NCBI GenBank assembly: GCA_018873225.1
Contig: JAEILZ010000006.1
Location: forward strand, 3,224,001 to 3,288,000
Length of the DNA stretch: 64,000 nt
Origin: [Phialemoniopsis] sp. UDSM-2020
Taxonomy: Eukaryota; Ascomycota; Sordariomycetes; Thyridiales; Thyridiaceae
Reading direction: 5' to 3'
Shown here: piece by piece, positions 1-10,784 of the stretch
Position numbering within the stretch: position 1 is the stretch's first letter
How the letters are laid out: every line of letters starts with the position of its first letter
Notes under the pieces: generated by a model
The model's input: only the letters and a program-made list of their open reading frames with translations
The model's database searches: none
What the model was told of the DNA's origin: nothing
Position numbers and translations under genes: made by a program

Positions 1-2
1 CC

Positions 3-659
3 CGCGCCGCCGACCCCTCGTCTCCCGAACACGCCTCCATCCTCTCCTTCCTCCAAGCCCGCCTCCCCACCGTTCTCGCCTCGCGAGCCTACTTCTCGCA
101 GCCAGGCAACCCGGCCCCGAAACATCCCTCCTCGGCGCCACACCCGAACCGCACGCCGCTCCTGACCAAGGACGCCCAGACGGGCACGTACACGCCGACC
201 GCGCGCCCCGTCCCGCAGAGCAAGCTAGGCGGCTCCGGCCGCCGGCATGTCCCGCGCCTCGTCGCCACGGCCCTGGGCCACCCCTTCCTGCGCCTCCGCA
301 AGCCGCAGCCCAAGTCCCTCTCGCGCGTCCTGCGGTCCCTGTGGGAGCGGCGCGAGCGGCGCGTCGCGCTCGCGATCGATTTGTCCGAGGACGGCAAGTG
401 GCTCGCCGAGACGGAGGACGCGTGGGAGGCCCGGCTCGGGATCGACGGGGACGAGGACCGCGGCAGCAGTTACAAGGCTACTACGGCCGAGGCGTATCGG
501 TATGTGCAGAATCAGATCAATGCTGAAAAGGACGATGCGGTCGCGCGGGGGCACGCGCTGCTGAGGATCGTCGAGGCGGAGGCGGAGGCTGCTGCGAGGG
601 AGAAGGAGGAGCGGAAGAGGAGCCGGAGGGCGGTGTGGGAGGCAAAGCAGAGGGTGTGA
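3..659 (+). CDS. C-terminal part of a possible LYR-motif (complex 1 LYR-like) protein, truncated by window edge
   Basis: The frame is open from the window edge to TGA at 657-659, about 218 residues, and the start lies outside. The middle has a basic stretch with HPFLRLRKPQPKSLSRVL, which I associate from memory with fungal mitochondrial complex-1-LYR proteins. The tail is a charged helix rich in Glu, Ala and Arg. Codon use is strongly GC3-biased, as in the other genes here. LYR proteins generally act with the mitochondrial acyl carrier protein in respiratory complex or Fe-S assembly, but no LYR tripeptide is visible in the part present, so the family call is tentative. It converges on the bZIP gene with about 290 bp between stops. 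Confidence 0.6.
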   Translation, partial: RAADPSSPEHASILSFLQARLPTVLASRAYFSQPGNPAPKHPSSAPHPNRTPLLTKDAQTGTYTPTARPVPQSKLGGSGRRHVPRLVATALGHPFLRLRKPQPKSLSRVLRSLWERRERRVALAIDLSEDGKWLAETEDAWEARLGIDGDEDRGSSYKATTAEAYRYVQNQINAEKDDAVARGHALLRIVEAEAEAAAREKEERKRSRRAVWEAKQRV

Positions 660-951
660 GAGGGGTGGAACGGGGAAAGGCCCTTCAATGAAGGAGCGGC
701 CGTGTATCTATTGATTTTTCGATTGATATGAAGGTATCTGGCTTCCAGCTACCTAATGTATAACATAATGATCCCCAAATAGACAACGCTTTACCATCCT
801 GCTGTATGTATTCCAAAATTGAAGTCCCAGAAAACGCCTAGAATCCTCTCTGAAGCCGTGCGGGCACAGGTCTGCCGTGTCTCACATAGTACGCCTCCCC
901 TTTTGCTGATGGCGATTCTGTAGATCAATTCACCATGCTGTATACATATGA

Positions 952-2984
952 TCAGAAGGTATCTACAGCCCGTATCGCAGCCAGCACCGCAGCGTCGATA
1001 TTCTGCTTCCTGAAACCCGACGCCCGGCCCAGACACACGGCCGTACTAGAAAGCTCTATCGAAGTAAAGTCAGTAAGGGAACGTCGCCTTGCCGACAGGA
1101 GAAAAAAACATGGCAACACTCACTTGATATAAACATGGGGATATCCAGCGTCACGACCTTTCTTGAGGACTGTGGCGCTGGGTGGCCCTGGAATGACGAC
1201 TGCCCGTTGATCGAGTCGACCACGGCATTCAAGTTGAACTCGCCAGGCGCCGTGACGGGGAAGTCCGCGATGCCTAGCGGCCGCTGCCACATGTCGAACT
1301 TGGGCGGCTCGGAAACGGGCACGCTGAAAGGCGCCGAGAAGCCGGGCACGGGCACGGTGGGCATTGTGCCCGGGATGCCCGTGAACGGTATATCGTCAAA
1401 CATATTGTTCGACTGCTGATGGTGGTTGAACGCGGCCGACTCCGTTCCAGTTTGCTGACGTTCAGGTTCGTCTGCCGTGACCTCCTCAGCCGGCCCTCGG
1501 AATTTCGCCTCGTCGATCTCGACGACGATCTCGTCCATACCGATAGGCACATAAATGCCCTTACCGCGCAGATACAGCTCCGTCTCCTCCGGATCAAAAA
1601 ACTCGCCCTCGAACCCGGGAATCATGATGCGCATGTCGTGCGTCAGCCTATTATCGCGGCAGTCGACGACGCGTTTGTCGTGCGGGCCCATCGTCATGCC
1701 GCAACCGGGCAGCATCTTGAAGGGCTCGCCGTTGCCGCTCATGCTGTACGGCTGCTGGAAGATGGACTGGTCCGGCGAGGACCCGCTCGACGACGACTCC
1801 GAAGAGATGGCGAACTCGGACACGCCGCGGGTGCCGGCGCCGCCGAGGTTGGTGAAGGGGTAGCCCCAGTGGTGCAGCGAGTCCTGGGCGGTCGCCGAGG
1901 CGATCTTGGAGAGGCGCTCCTTGATCATGTCGACCGTCTCGAAGAGGAGGCAGAAGCCAAAGACTCGCGACAGCCGTGCCGGGGACGGGTTAGGCATGCT
2001 GATGAGGCGCAGGCCCCTCTCGATGGCTGTCCGTTGGAGACGCCGGCTCAGGGTGGTCTCAGAGGTGGCGTAGCTTACGGGTGCCGGCATCGACGAGTAT
2101 GGCGAGGGGTTGAGGAACTGACCAGAGGCATTTGTCCTACTCCTCGGTAGACGCGGGTATGCAAAGGGGAACTGCGGGTTGCCTGTGCTGACAGGGTTGG
2201 GCTCTCCGTAGCCGGTGGAGATGTCCATTATCGAAGGTCGTGAATCTGCAGCCAACTGCGCGAGCTGTATCTCCTCCTCTCCAAGATCTGACGACATAGG
2301 CGCGATCAACCCACCAGGTAAGTACACTTTCGTCGCGGGCGAGACATCCTGGTCAAAGCTGCTTCGCTGGGAGTCTTGCAGTGTGGCGTCCGAACTTGAG
2401 TGCGAAGCATGCCGATCCAACTCATCCCTCGGCCCCGGAGCGGCCGACGCAGCCACTGTCTCCCCTCCGGCGATCGCACTCCCCTTACCAGCACGCCTCT
2501 TTTTTCCCCTCGCAGCAGGCGCTTCCTCCTCCTCCTCGCCCTCGTCCCCATCATCGTCCGCGCCCGCCTGCGCAAGACTCAAGAACCGCCTCGTCGCAGC
2601 CTGCAACTGCCTTCCAAACTCCGGCGCCGCGTCCAGTAAGCCCTGCGCAATCGCCGTGTCGTGCAGCGCGACCAGCGCGGCGCCCATCTCGTCGTTGGCG
2701 CCCTGCAGGTCGGCCACGCGGCGCTCGAGCGCCGAGATGGCGTTCTCCTTGCGGCTGCGGTACGCGCGCTGAGCCATGCGGATCTGCGTGCGACGTCGTT
2801 CGGCCGCCGACTCGTCCTTCATGTCGAGCTTGGGCCGGCCGCGCGAGCGCTTCTTTCCGGACGACGACTCCTCCGGTCCGGCATCGTCCGCGGCCGACTC
2901 GGTGGCGCTGGCGGTGCTCTCCTTCCTGGCGCGCTTCCTCGGCCGTGCCGGGGCGGCCGCGACCTCTTCTGTGGCCGGCGACAT
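952..2984 (-). CDS. bZIP transcription factor with conserved fungal C-terminal domain
   Basis: Two exons on the minus strand, 2984-1124 and 1055-952, with a 68-bp GTGAGT/TAG intron; 654 residues. Without the intron the frame runs into unrelated sequence. With it the protein ends in a compact domain (VCLGRASGFRKQNIDAA) that I recall from other fungal bZIP regulators. The first in-frame ATG is at 2984. An AT-hook-like SRGRPK precedes the basic region at about residues 63-79 (RRRTQIRMAQRAYRSRK), followed by a heptad zipper to about residue 110. The basic region has Ile where the invariant Asn of bZIP proteins usually sits. The middle is low-complexity and acidic. It is a nuclear DNA-binding regulator; the target is unknown. 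Confidence 0.9.
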
Positions 2985-3811
2985 GGATCCCGGTGGTCGT
3001 CCGCGATGCGGCCGGATTGATGCGGGTCCTCGGTGAAGATCCCAGTGGTCGTGGGGCAACCTCGGGTCGTGCTACCTGCTCATATTGCGCAGGTCACAGG
3101 TGTGGTGTCTCACGTATGAAACCGGCAGATGCACCCAGGGTGTCTGGATGATACGTCCAGGCTGGTTCGAGGACTCTCAAGGGCGCAATCTTGCTGTATG
3201 TCGTGGTTTGATGATGCCTATCTCACCAATCTCACTGCGTTTTTGAGTGCTGACAAATGCGTTCTTGCTGACTCGGTTCGCGTGCGCTTCAGCCCTCACA
3301 AAGAGTAGGTGGTTAATCTATCAATTGGCTTCCATGAGGTGGCAAGTAGTCGTATGAAGTGAAGACACAGGCTTTGGAGACTTGGTCGTAGTGTTCAGGA
3401 TGGCAATTACTTGAATGGGATGTGTGAGTCGTGATGGGAAATCGAGACTGGGGAAGCGGGATATCGATTGGGGGGGCTTTGGCCCCCCCCCCCCCCCCCC
3501 CCCCCCACATTCGTTATCTGGATGCGCTGTCAGGCACCGCATCTCGAAGCATCTGCTAACTAAATCCACAAGTAAGGCCTAGTGTTGGCGCCCCCCTTTC
3601 TCCCCTAGCCAAGCCGCATTGGGTTTGTGGTGGCGAGCTTGTCGAAGCTTGACTCAGCCCCTGGAATCTGGCCTCGGTTTGCGGTGCTGTGAAGCAGTCC
3701 AGCATTACAATTGCTTTGTTACCGTTAACTACTCGACAAGTAGCACCATCGGTATAGTAAATAGATCTATTACAATATATGCATCTCTAAGAAGTCTATT
3801 GGATGTGTAAA
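2985..3811. other. Intergenic region upstream of the bZIP gene
   Basis: No gene is supported. It is the likely promoter and 5' leader of the bZIP gene. It holds the poly-C tract described separately. The short frames seen here lack family resemblance and sit partly on the homopolymer. Confidence 0.6.
3483..3506. repeat. Homopolymeric poly(C)24 tract
   Basis: Twenty-four consecutive C on the plus strand, preceded by G7 at 3470-3476 and a CTTTGG spacer. On the minus strand this is G24, about 500 bp upstream of the bZIP start codon. It could form a hairpin with the adjacent G7 or a quadruplex. The exact length is likely unreliable in sequencing. Confidence 0.9.
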
Positions 3812-5999
3812 CTAGGCCATCTCGTTGGCCGACGCCCTCCTCGGCCGCCGCTCCCATAGAAAACATGCCGATACCAGCCCAACCGCCGTCAGCACCGTCA
3901 TAAAGATGTTCTGACGGTGATAACCCTCTGCAAAGGCGTGGCGTACAGCCTCCTGCTGCTCGGGCGACAGGTCGTTGATGGCCGCCAGCGACTCCTTGAT
4001 CGCCGCCGCCTGCTGCGGGCTGACGATGGATAGCATGCGCGGGCCGATGTGGTTGTTGAGGATGGTGGCGCTAAGAAAGTATGCAACAGTTAGCAAACAA
4101 CATTTGAAAATCCAAAGATAGGTAGTGGCATAGAGGCCGTTTCACTTACCATACCGCCAAAGCGATCGTACCGCCTAGGACGCGCACCTGGGTCATGGCG
4201 CCCATTGCGACAGCTATCATAGTAAAATACATTAGCCGTTCTGTGAGCCCCTTTGGTGCGTTTGATCCTGATGTTCAGAGGTCAGGTTACGTACCAAGGT
4301 GCTCGTCCGTGACCACCGCCCTGCCAAACGTAAGCAGCGTCGTGAGTCCCATGCCGAAGCCGATGCCCATCAGCACCTCGTACCCGTACTGCTCGCGCGG
4401 CACATCGCCGGTCACGTCGGTCGGTAGCGAAATCGTCAACCCGACGCCGAGCAGCTGCAGGCACGAACTGCCGACGATCAGGTAGAACGGCGGCACCTTG
4501 AAGTTGCCCGTCAGGAAGCCCGAGGCGGCGGTCGCCAGGGGCGAGGACAGCAGCATGGGCAGCAGGGCGATGCCGGCGTCGAGCGGCGACTTGCCCGCGA
4601 CGGCTTGCGCGCGCTGGGGGATGTTGACGACGATGGAGACGAAGGGGAAGCCGGTGAAGAAGGCCGTTCTAGAATAGCAGTCGTTGTTAGTCCCAACACC
4701 ACAACTTTGAATTGCACTAGGAAGAGTAGAAAACGCACAAAAGCATGGCAGAAATAAGTCTGTTTTTAAGTATGCTCATCGGAAACACGGGCTCCTGCGC
4801 CGACTTTGACTTTTCGACATATACCTCCCAAAACGCGAAGCCGACACCGCAGGCCATCGAGATGACGAGGGTGGCGATGACGGGCGCGCTGCTCCAGGGG
4901 TACCGCGTGCCGCCCTGCTCGAGCGCAAAGACGAGCAGCACCGACGACGCGAGCAGCAGGACGATGCCGACGGTGTCGACGCGCGCGAACGCCGAGCGCG
5001 TGAGCTTGACGCGCAGGCGCTGTAGCAGCGGGATCTTGGACGACTGCTCCGAGGTGGGCATGAAGAAGATGATGATGGCCAGGGCGATGGTGCCTCCCGG
5101 GGCGCTGTTGTTTTCGAATCATTAGTATGTGATGCAAGCAAGGGTCTTCGACAGAGACTCACTTTAGCAGAAACACCCATCGCCACGACGAGTGGGTGTT
5201 GATGACACCACCAAGAATGGGACCCAGCACGCTGGCGACGATGAAGACAGTCGCCACGATGGCCATGTACTTGCCGTACTGGTCGGGGGGAACCATGTCC
5301 GGAGCAATGACCATGATCATCGAGTAGATGCCCGAGGCGCCGATGCCCTGGAACGCTCGAAAGACGATGCTGTGCGACAAACTTCGTCAGTTACCCTGCC
5401 TCCCCTTTCCCGCACCGGATCCCAACCGAGGGATGGATATGCACTCACAGCTCAACAATGTTGTTCGAAACACCGCACAGGATAGAAAACACAGTGAAAA
5501 TAGCCAGCGCCAGGACAAACATGGTCTTGCGCCCAAAGATGTCGCTGATCTTGGCGTAGATGGTCAGGAAGCCCGTGTAGGTGAGCAGGTAGGCCGTGAC
5601 GATCCAGTCGCGGATGAGGAAGCCGTTGAGCGCCGTCGTGATGGACACGAGCGACGTGCTGACGATGGTCGACTCGAGCGTCGACAGGAACAGCGCGATC
5701 CAGATGCCCGCCGTCAGAATCCACTTGCGGCGGCCCTCGATGTACTTCTTTGGCGGCGCTGGTGTCGTCGCCGCCACCGTCAATGGAGGCGCTGTCGCAT
5801 TGCTGCTGCTGTTAGCCCCGTCACGCGGCGCCAGGTCCGCCATGCTGCCGAGCTCGATCGTGTCTGCGCCGCCCGTCGTGGCCACCGAATGGCCGCCGGC
5901 CGTGCCGGTCCTTACGCCGTCTGCCGCGCCGGACATCATCTGCGGCTGGTGTTGGCGGGCTCCGTCCGCGTCCTCTTTTTGTAACACCGTAGCCATCAT
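3812..5999 (-). CDS. MFS multidrug exporter (DHA2-like, 14-TM type)
   Basis: Six exons: 5999-5449, 5369-5163, 5104-4739, 4668-4295, 4213-4150, 4070-3812; 606 residues. Donors are GTGAGT, GTGAGT, GTGCGT, GTACGT and GTAAGT, all with AG acceptors and in-frame joins. A hydrophilic N-terminus of about 80 residues is followed by many hydrophobic helices. MFS signatures include the loop 2-3 motif in KISDIFGRKT and the motif-C-like region around FQGIGASG. Two ATGs lie in tandem at 5999 and 5996. The family exports drugs or fungal metabolites across the plasma membrane by proton antiport. The substrate is not deducible, and no biosynthetic gene is next to it. Confidence 0.88.
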
Positions 6000-6821
6000 T
6001 TGCGTCGGGGTCCAGTGCTGGTTTGTCCACCGAATCTCACGTCATATCGTCCAGCAAAAAGAATCAATGCAAGACAAGAAAGATTCCGTAAATGTAAGAT
6101 ACCGGTATGTACAAGAAGCCAGGTTGCCTCAATCGCCAAGCCTAGACAATTGCGGCCGGGACACTGACAGCGCTTGCTAGTCCGTGAATGGCAGTTTGTG
6201 TGGGCCTGAACGTCGGGATAAACGAGCTGGCTCGTTTCCGATCAGGCCATTTACGGGAAGGGCTGAGGATGGCAGAGCACCTAGAGCCACCAAGGTGGTA
6301 CTTTTTGCGCATACATACGTACCCCATGTCCAGCAGCTTTTCCCAAGGGGGCGGCTGAGCTTACTCGCTAAGAAAATGAAACAATTTTTCTGATAGTCTC
6401 TAAAGTTTGCTAATCGGGATTCCGTTCGGTTTGCCAATCGGTGTTCCGCTCGAAACATCTTCAATGCCGAATGTTTAGATTTCTGGAAACAAACACAATA
6501 AATCTGACCTGTTGGCTGTAAAAGTCTTGAGTGCTATGCCCATGGACGACCCCGTCAAAAGAAGTTCACAACATACAAGCAAAGGCGTCGAAATTTGTTG
6601 TAAAAATGCGGGACGATGTTCTTGCAAGTCTAAGCGGATGATGCTGTCAGGCATTGTCGCGATGCGTTTGCAACGTCGCGGCGCGCTCTTCGCCTAGATC
6701 CGCGAACCAAGACAAGCGTACCCAAGGTTCAAATTGGGCTGAATGATGAGAGTATTTCCCCAGTTACTTCGCATGGAAGGAGTCAGCGTCATGATGCAAA
6801 TAACACTGGAGAACGGGACAA
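6000..6821. other. Intergenic region between MFS gene and F-box relic
   Basis: No supported gene. It probably contains the promoter of the MFS exporter. I see no repeat or RNA gene. Confidence 0.5.
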
Positions 6822-7685
6822 ATGCACAACATCTTGCTACACATCTCGCGCCGAGCGCGCGGCTCGCCGCCCTTTGCAGTCCAAAGCGAGGACTCGCAAG
6901 CAACATGCCTACTTATTAACCAACTCATAGAGATCTTATGTCGAATATTCGATCTTCTCCCGCCCGAGTCCGCGGTAAGCCTGACCCTGACCTGCAAGCT
7001 TGCCTACCGCCTTTGCTTCTCCGACCAGAAGCGCCGTCTCGACAACCGGAGCTTGCTAGGCCTCCTCACCATGTCCGTCGTGCCATTAATGAGCATCTGT
7101 TCTGCCGAGGCCACGGCATCCCGCTCAAGCAGCTACAAGTCACGATCCGACCATATACGACAGGTTGGACCACCGTGTGCGTGCCCCGTATCATAGGGCG
7201 ACAGCTCCTCCTACAGATCTCGCATCGGCTCTTTGAGCATGGGCGTCGAGAGAGCGCAACTGAGCGGCTCTGATCGGTAGCATCACATATGCCCCCACGT
7301 CACCGCACACCCATGCCGATGCGATCCAGGCCACCCGAGAGCAGATCTTCCCACCCAGATCCCTAGCTCGAGGCCCTTGAGTGATCCAAGATTTTACGAA
7401 GACACCGATGACTCCTCCTCTACATCGTGCCCCGTGTGCTTGACGGACCTTTCGACCAGTGTCCGGCGCGTAGAGGGTATCCAGGACCCAAGGCGTGAGA
7501 CACTGGATGTGATCATCGTGGCCTTTCATCAGCTCGGACGGTGCCGCACGGCGGATGATCGAGAGTGGTGGTTGTTCTCTCAGAAGCTCTGGAACTGTCC
7601 TCCGGCTCTGGAAACGCGCAAACATTATCTTGCTTCGGACCATCCGCCAGGAGCTGTCAAGAGATGCTGGGAGTCAAGTACTTGA
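6822..7685 (+). pseudogene. F-box protein relic (frameshifts and internal deletion)
   Basis: Three blocks typical of one fungal F-box family occur in order but not in one frame. Block 1 (about 6900-7070) encodes an F-box-like helix set with EILCRIFDLLPPESAVSLTL. Block 2 (about 7090-7270, another frame) has HGIPLKQLQ and GRQLLLQISHRLF. Block 3 (7377-7685, first frame again) has CPVCLTDL, FHQLGRC and GAVKRCWE. Stops interrupt both frames between blocks. The cysteine-rich segment that normally lies between blocks 1 and 2 seems to be missing. Intact members are probable SCF ubiquitin-ligase substrate adaptors. Block identities rest on my memory of this family. Confidence 0.6.
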
Positions 7686-8512
7686 TGCTCGAGGCGTCTG
7701 CACCCGTTGGCATTTGCGAGTTAAGCGAGGCTCTGCCTTGGCAAGTGTTCAGTCGTTGTTCACTTATGTTCAAGAGCACCTTGCAGAGGTGATTCAGGGT
7801 AATGACCTGTAATGACCAAACCGTGTGAAGTAACCGCTTTGCCCGATGATAGGCAGTGGGATAGTCCTTACCAGACTGATGCCTGGTGAATCAAAATCGA
7901 AGCATAGTCTCGGCATTATCTTGGGGCAAATCGGTTGCAGACATGGATGGCTGACTTCTAAGCGTTTGCGAGTAGAAGTGGGCAGAGGCCATCGTACGCT
8001 CCGCCACGGACATATTTGAAGGGGACGTCTCGTGTTGTTTCTTGTGGTCTTGTCGAGCACTAGAGATGTAACCTATCCGAGAGACGGAAATGATCCTACG
8101 TCGAGATAGTGAGAACTGATGGACCACGCGATCCTAACATTGGTGTGTTGCACTTTTCGTAGTCCTATCACACGCACAATGGACATATATGATCACTGCT
8201 GGGCACAGAAAGATACTTTGTGTAGACATATAGTTTGAATTGCAACCCCGAGTAAAACTCCATTCGAATCTGGTATCATCCCTAATCTGTAGAAAAGAGA
8301 ACAAACGAGCGTATAGTCTTACATACAACAAGCATTATAACACACAGAAAAAACACCAGTCTAACAAGAAGGTATGCATCAACATATCCCCCTTCTTCTC
8401 TCCCGCTTTTGAATTATATTAAATAAGGTTGGTTGGTTGGTGGTGGTTGTTTTGGTTTTGCTTCGCACACAGTGCGTGCAGCAAACAAGAAGATGCTCCG
8501 CATCTCCTAGAT
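7686..8512. other. Intergenic region, 3' flank of siderophore transporter
   Basis: No supported gene. A short GGTT-type simple repeat lies at about 8428-8462, just after the 3' end of the transporter gene, which reads towards it. Confidence 0.5.
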
Positions 8513-10267
8513 TTACCGGACGACCTCCTCGTCGGGGTGCTCGACCAGGTTCTGCTGGTCGTTGAGCTTGGGGTTGCGCAGCAAGAAAGCGAAACCGATC
8601 AGCGGCACGACGAGGCACGCGCCCGTGATGCACAGCAGGCGCTGCGTGTGCTGGTACGCGTAGACGATGGCGTCGCGCTCGGGCGAGCCGATGGGGTAGG
8701 CCACGGCCTCGACGAGCGGGTTGTTGTACGCGAGGGGCACGAGGGTCGAGTTGATGGAGCCGAGGGACGACTCGAGCGCGCCGGGCAGGACCTGGGTCCA
8801 GACGGCTCCCGAGACGGTGTTGCCAAAGGCGGAGCCGACCTGGTAGGTGGCGAGGTACAGGGCGGTCATGACTGCGAGGTGCTCGTGCTTGACGGAGGCC
8901 TGGAGGGAGGCCTGGGCCGGGTAGGGGAACATACCGCCGGCGATACCGAGCAGGACCTCGGCGCCGATGACGCCGGAGCGGCCGGACGAGGAGGGGTCGC
9001 CACGGTAGCGGATGAGCAGGCCGAAGGCGACGAGGAAGAGGCAGGTACCGGCGACGATGAAGTACTTGAGGCGGCGGACCTTGAAGATGACGAAGCCCAG
9101 GATGAAGCCCGTGATGACGGAGCAGAACGAGTACAGCGAGGCGATGCGGGTAGCCGACTCGATGCTAAAGTCGAAGGCGACGACGAGCATGGTGTACAGG
9201 TAGTCGCCCTGCATGTACCACGAGAAGTTGAGCAGGATGGCGATGCCCATGGGGGCCCAGATGGCGCGGTCCTTCATCATACGGAAGGGTGCAAGCGGGT
9301 GAGGGGCACGGAGCTCCCACAGAATGAAGACGGGGATGCAGAGGATGCCGACGACCAGCGGTGCGATGATGTGGGCCTTTTGCCACGAGGTCTGGAAGCC
9401 TCCGGCCAGGGTCAGAGGGGCCAGGATGAGCGCGAAGACGGCAATGACGAGGATGAGGCCGATGACATCAAGGCGCCAGAACAGGTCGACCCAGAAGTTG
9501 TAGGGGCCGAGCTGCTGGAAGGAGGAGCGGTAGTTGTCGAGCGCACCCATCTTCTTGGCGCGCCTGCTGACCATGGTGAGGGCGATGATGAGGGGCAGGG
9601 AAAGGGCAGCGTAGATGATGCACCACATGCCAATACCCCAGCGCCAGGTGGTGGCCTCGAGGACCGCCTGGGCAATGTCACCGCTGACCCAGGTGTTAAT
9701 GATGAAGGGCAGGGCAGGGATGTAGCTGAAGAGCACCCTAGCACGGGTCGAGGTGATATCGGCGATGATCAGCTCGACGAGGAACATGATCATGGTGTAG
9801 CCAATCTGGTAGATGACGGCACCGGCAGCGAACGTGTCAATGTTCTGCGCGGTGGTCTGGACGATGGTGCCAATGACGTAGAAGAAGACGGAGGCGATGA
9901 TGAGCTCGACACGGCCGAAGACATCAGCAATCTTGGCCGAGGTGGGCTGGGCGGCAGCGGCGATGATGGCCCGGAGGACGTTGACGGTGGCAGACAGGGA
10001 GTGGGCGCCCAGGTCACCGGCAGCGGTGGGCTGGTACGAGTATCGCAGGGTGCCGTCGAGACCGTAGGCGTAGGCGATGAGGAAGACGCCGAAGAAGATG
10101 AAGAAGCGGTCGGTGCGGGTCATGACCGAAGTCAGAGCCTCGATACGGATGACACCGGGAGACTTCTCCTTCATGTCGAGGGAGGACTCCCGGCTCAGCT
10201 CGCCGGGCGAGACGGGGCCCTTGCGCTCCTCCGCAAGGGTGGGATCATGTTCAGGCATGGTTGCCAT
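8513..10267 (-). CDS. Siderophore-iron transporter, MFS SIT/ARN family (MirB/Sit1-like)
   Basis: Intronless, 584 residues, starting at ATG 10267. A second ATG three codons in is also possible. After about 60 polar residues the first helix begins with DRFFIFFGVFLIAYAYGLDG, typical of fungal siderophore transporters, followed by a YQPTA stretch and about 14 hydrophobic segments. The family imports ferric hydroxamate siderophores across the plasma membrane by proton symport. The upstream region has three ATCWGATAA boxes, fitting iron repression by an SreA/Urbs1-type GATA factor. No siderophore synthetase lies nearby. The exact siderophore cannot be inferred. Confidence 0.92.
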   Translation of the reverse strand: MATMPEHDPTLAEERKGPVSPGELSRESSLDMKEKSPGVIRIEALTSVMTRTDRFFIFFGVFLIAYAYGLDGTLRYSYQPTAAGDLGAHSLSATVNVLRAIIAAAAQPTSAKIADVFGRVELIIASVFFYVIGTIVQTTAQNIDTFAAGAVIYQIGYTMIMFLVELIIADITSTRARVLFSYIPALPFIINTWVSGDIAQAVLEATTWRWGIGMWCIIYAALSLPLIIALTMVSRRAKKMGALDNYRSSFQQLGPYNFWVDLFWRLDVIGLILVIAVFALILAPLTLAGGFQTSWQKAHIIAPLVVGILCIPVFILWELRAPHPLAPFRMMKDRAIWAPMGIAILLNFSWYMQGDYLYTMLVVAFDFSIESATRIASLYSFCSVITGFILGFVIFKVRRLKYFIVAGTCLFLVAFGLLIRYRGDPSSSGRSGVIGAEVLLGIAGGMFPYPAQASLQASVKHEHLAVMTALYLATYQVGSAFGNTVSGAVWTQVLPGALESSLGSINSTLVPLAYNNPLVEAVAYPIGSPERDAIVYAYQHTQRLLCITGACLVVPLIGFAFLLRNPKLNDQQNLVEHPDEEVVR

Positions 10268-10562
10268 GGTGGATGATGTGTTGAGGGTCTTTCAGGAGAT
10301 TGTCTAGATGTCAAAGCCTCGTCAGTATTGCGAATTGGTTGGTGTAGTCCTTCGTGTCACAGGCTGCAACATTCAACATGGTGCGAGACACCAGAAAGAG
10401 ACGAAACTGGTCCGGTGGTAAGAAGTGAAAGCTTACAGTGAAAGTTTTGCGCCGCTCAATAGGTCGAAGCGGTAGTTGCAGTTTGTCGCGGTTGGAAAGC
10501 TACCAGGACACAGCTAAGTGCGGTAGTTGAATAGTCACAGGAGACCTCACGATTGGAATTCC

Positions 10563-10571
10563 ATCAGATAA
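10563..10571 (+). promoter_or_regulatory. SreA-type iron-regulatory GATA box ATCAGATAA
   Basis: Exact match to ATCWGATAA, the extended GATA site described for fungal siderophore repressors. It lies about 296 bp upstream of the siderophore transporter ATG. Confidence 0.7.
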
Positions 10572-10735
10572 ACCATAAAACCATGATGATGGAGGGTGGG
10601 AGGGATTTATGTAGACATCTGGGAGCTGAGGAGGGTCCGTTGCAACGTCAGAGCCTGGGTCGACCGATCACTGGGGTGGATCAGCACGGTCTGCACCCTG
10701 GGATGCGCAAGACACCCTGGGCGACCCATGCTGTG

Positions 10736-10749
10736 ATCTGATAAGATAA
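10736..10749 (+). promoter_or_regulatory. SreA-type box ATCTGATAA overlapping a second GATA
   Basis: Exact ATCWGATAA followed directly by GATAA, giving two GATA cores in tandem. It lies about 470 bp upstream of the siderophore transporter start. Confidence 0.75.
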
Positions 10750-10775
10750 TTTCCCACCAAGGCATGTAAAAAGTT

Positions 10776-10784
10776 TTATCAGAT
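10776..10784 (-). promoter_or_regulatory. SreA-type box in inverted orientation
   Basis: TTATCAGAT is the reverse complement of ATCTGATAA and faces the box at 10736 across 31 bp. Outside the pair, ACACCCTGGG (about 10711) and CCCAGGGTGT (about 10788) extend the inverted symmetry. Confidence 0.75.

Noticed and set aside
1419..2150. 243-codon plus-strand frame opposite the bZIP gene
   Set aside because: Shadow of the bZIP coding sequence. The bZIP motif and family tail decide for the minus strand.
2985..3059. Upstream extension of the bZIP protein by 25 codons
   Set aside because: The first codon of that extension is TTG, not ATG. The first ATG is at 2984.
8429..10276. 615-codon open frame on the plus strand opposite the siderophore transporter
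   Set aside because: It is the mirror of a real gene. High GC3 removes stop codons from the opposite frame. Its product is low-complexity and charged with no family resemblance.
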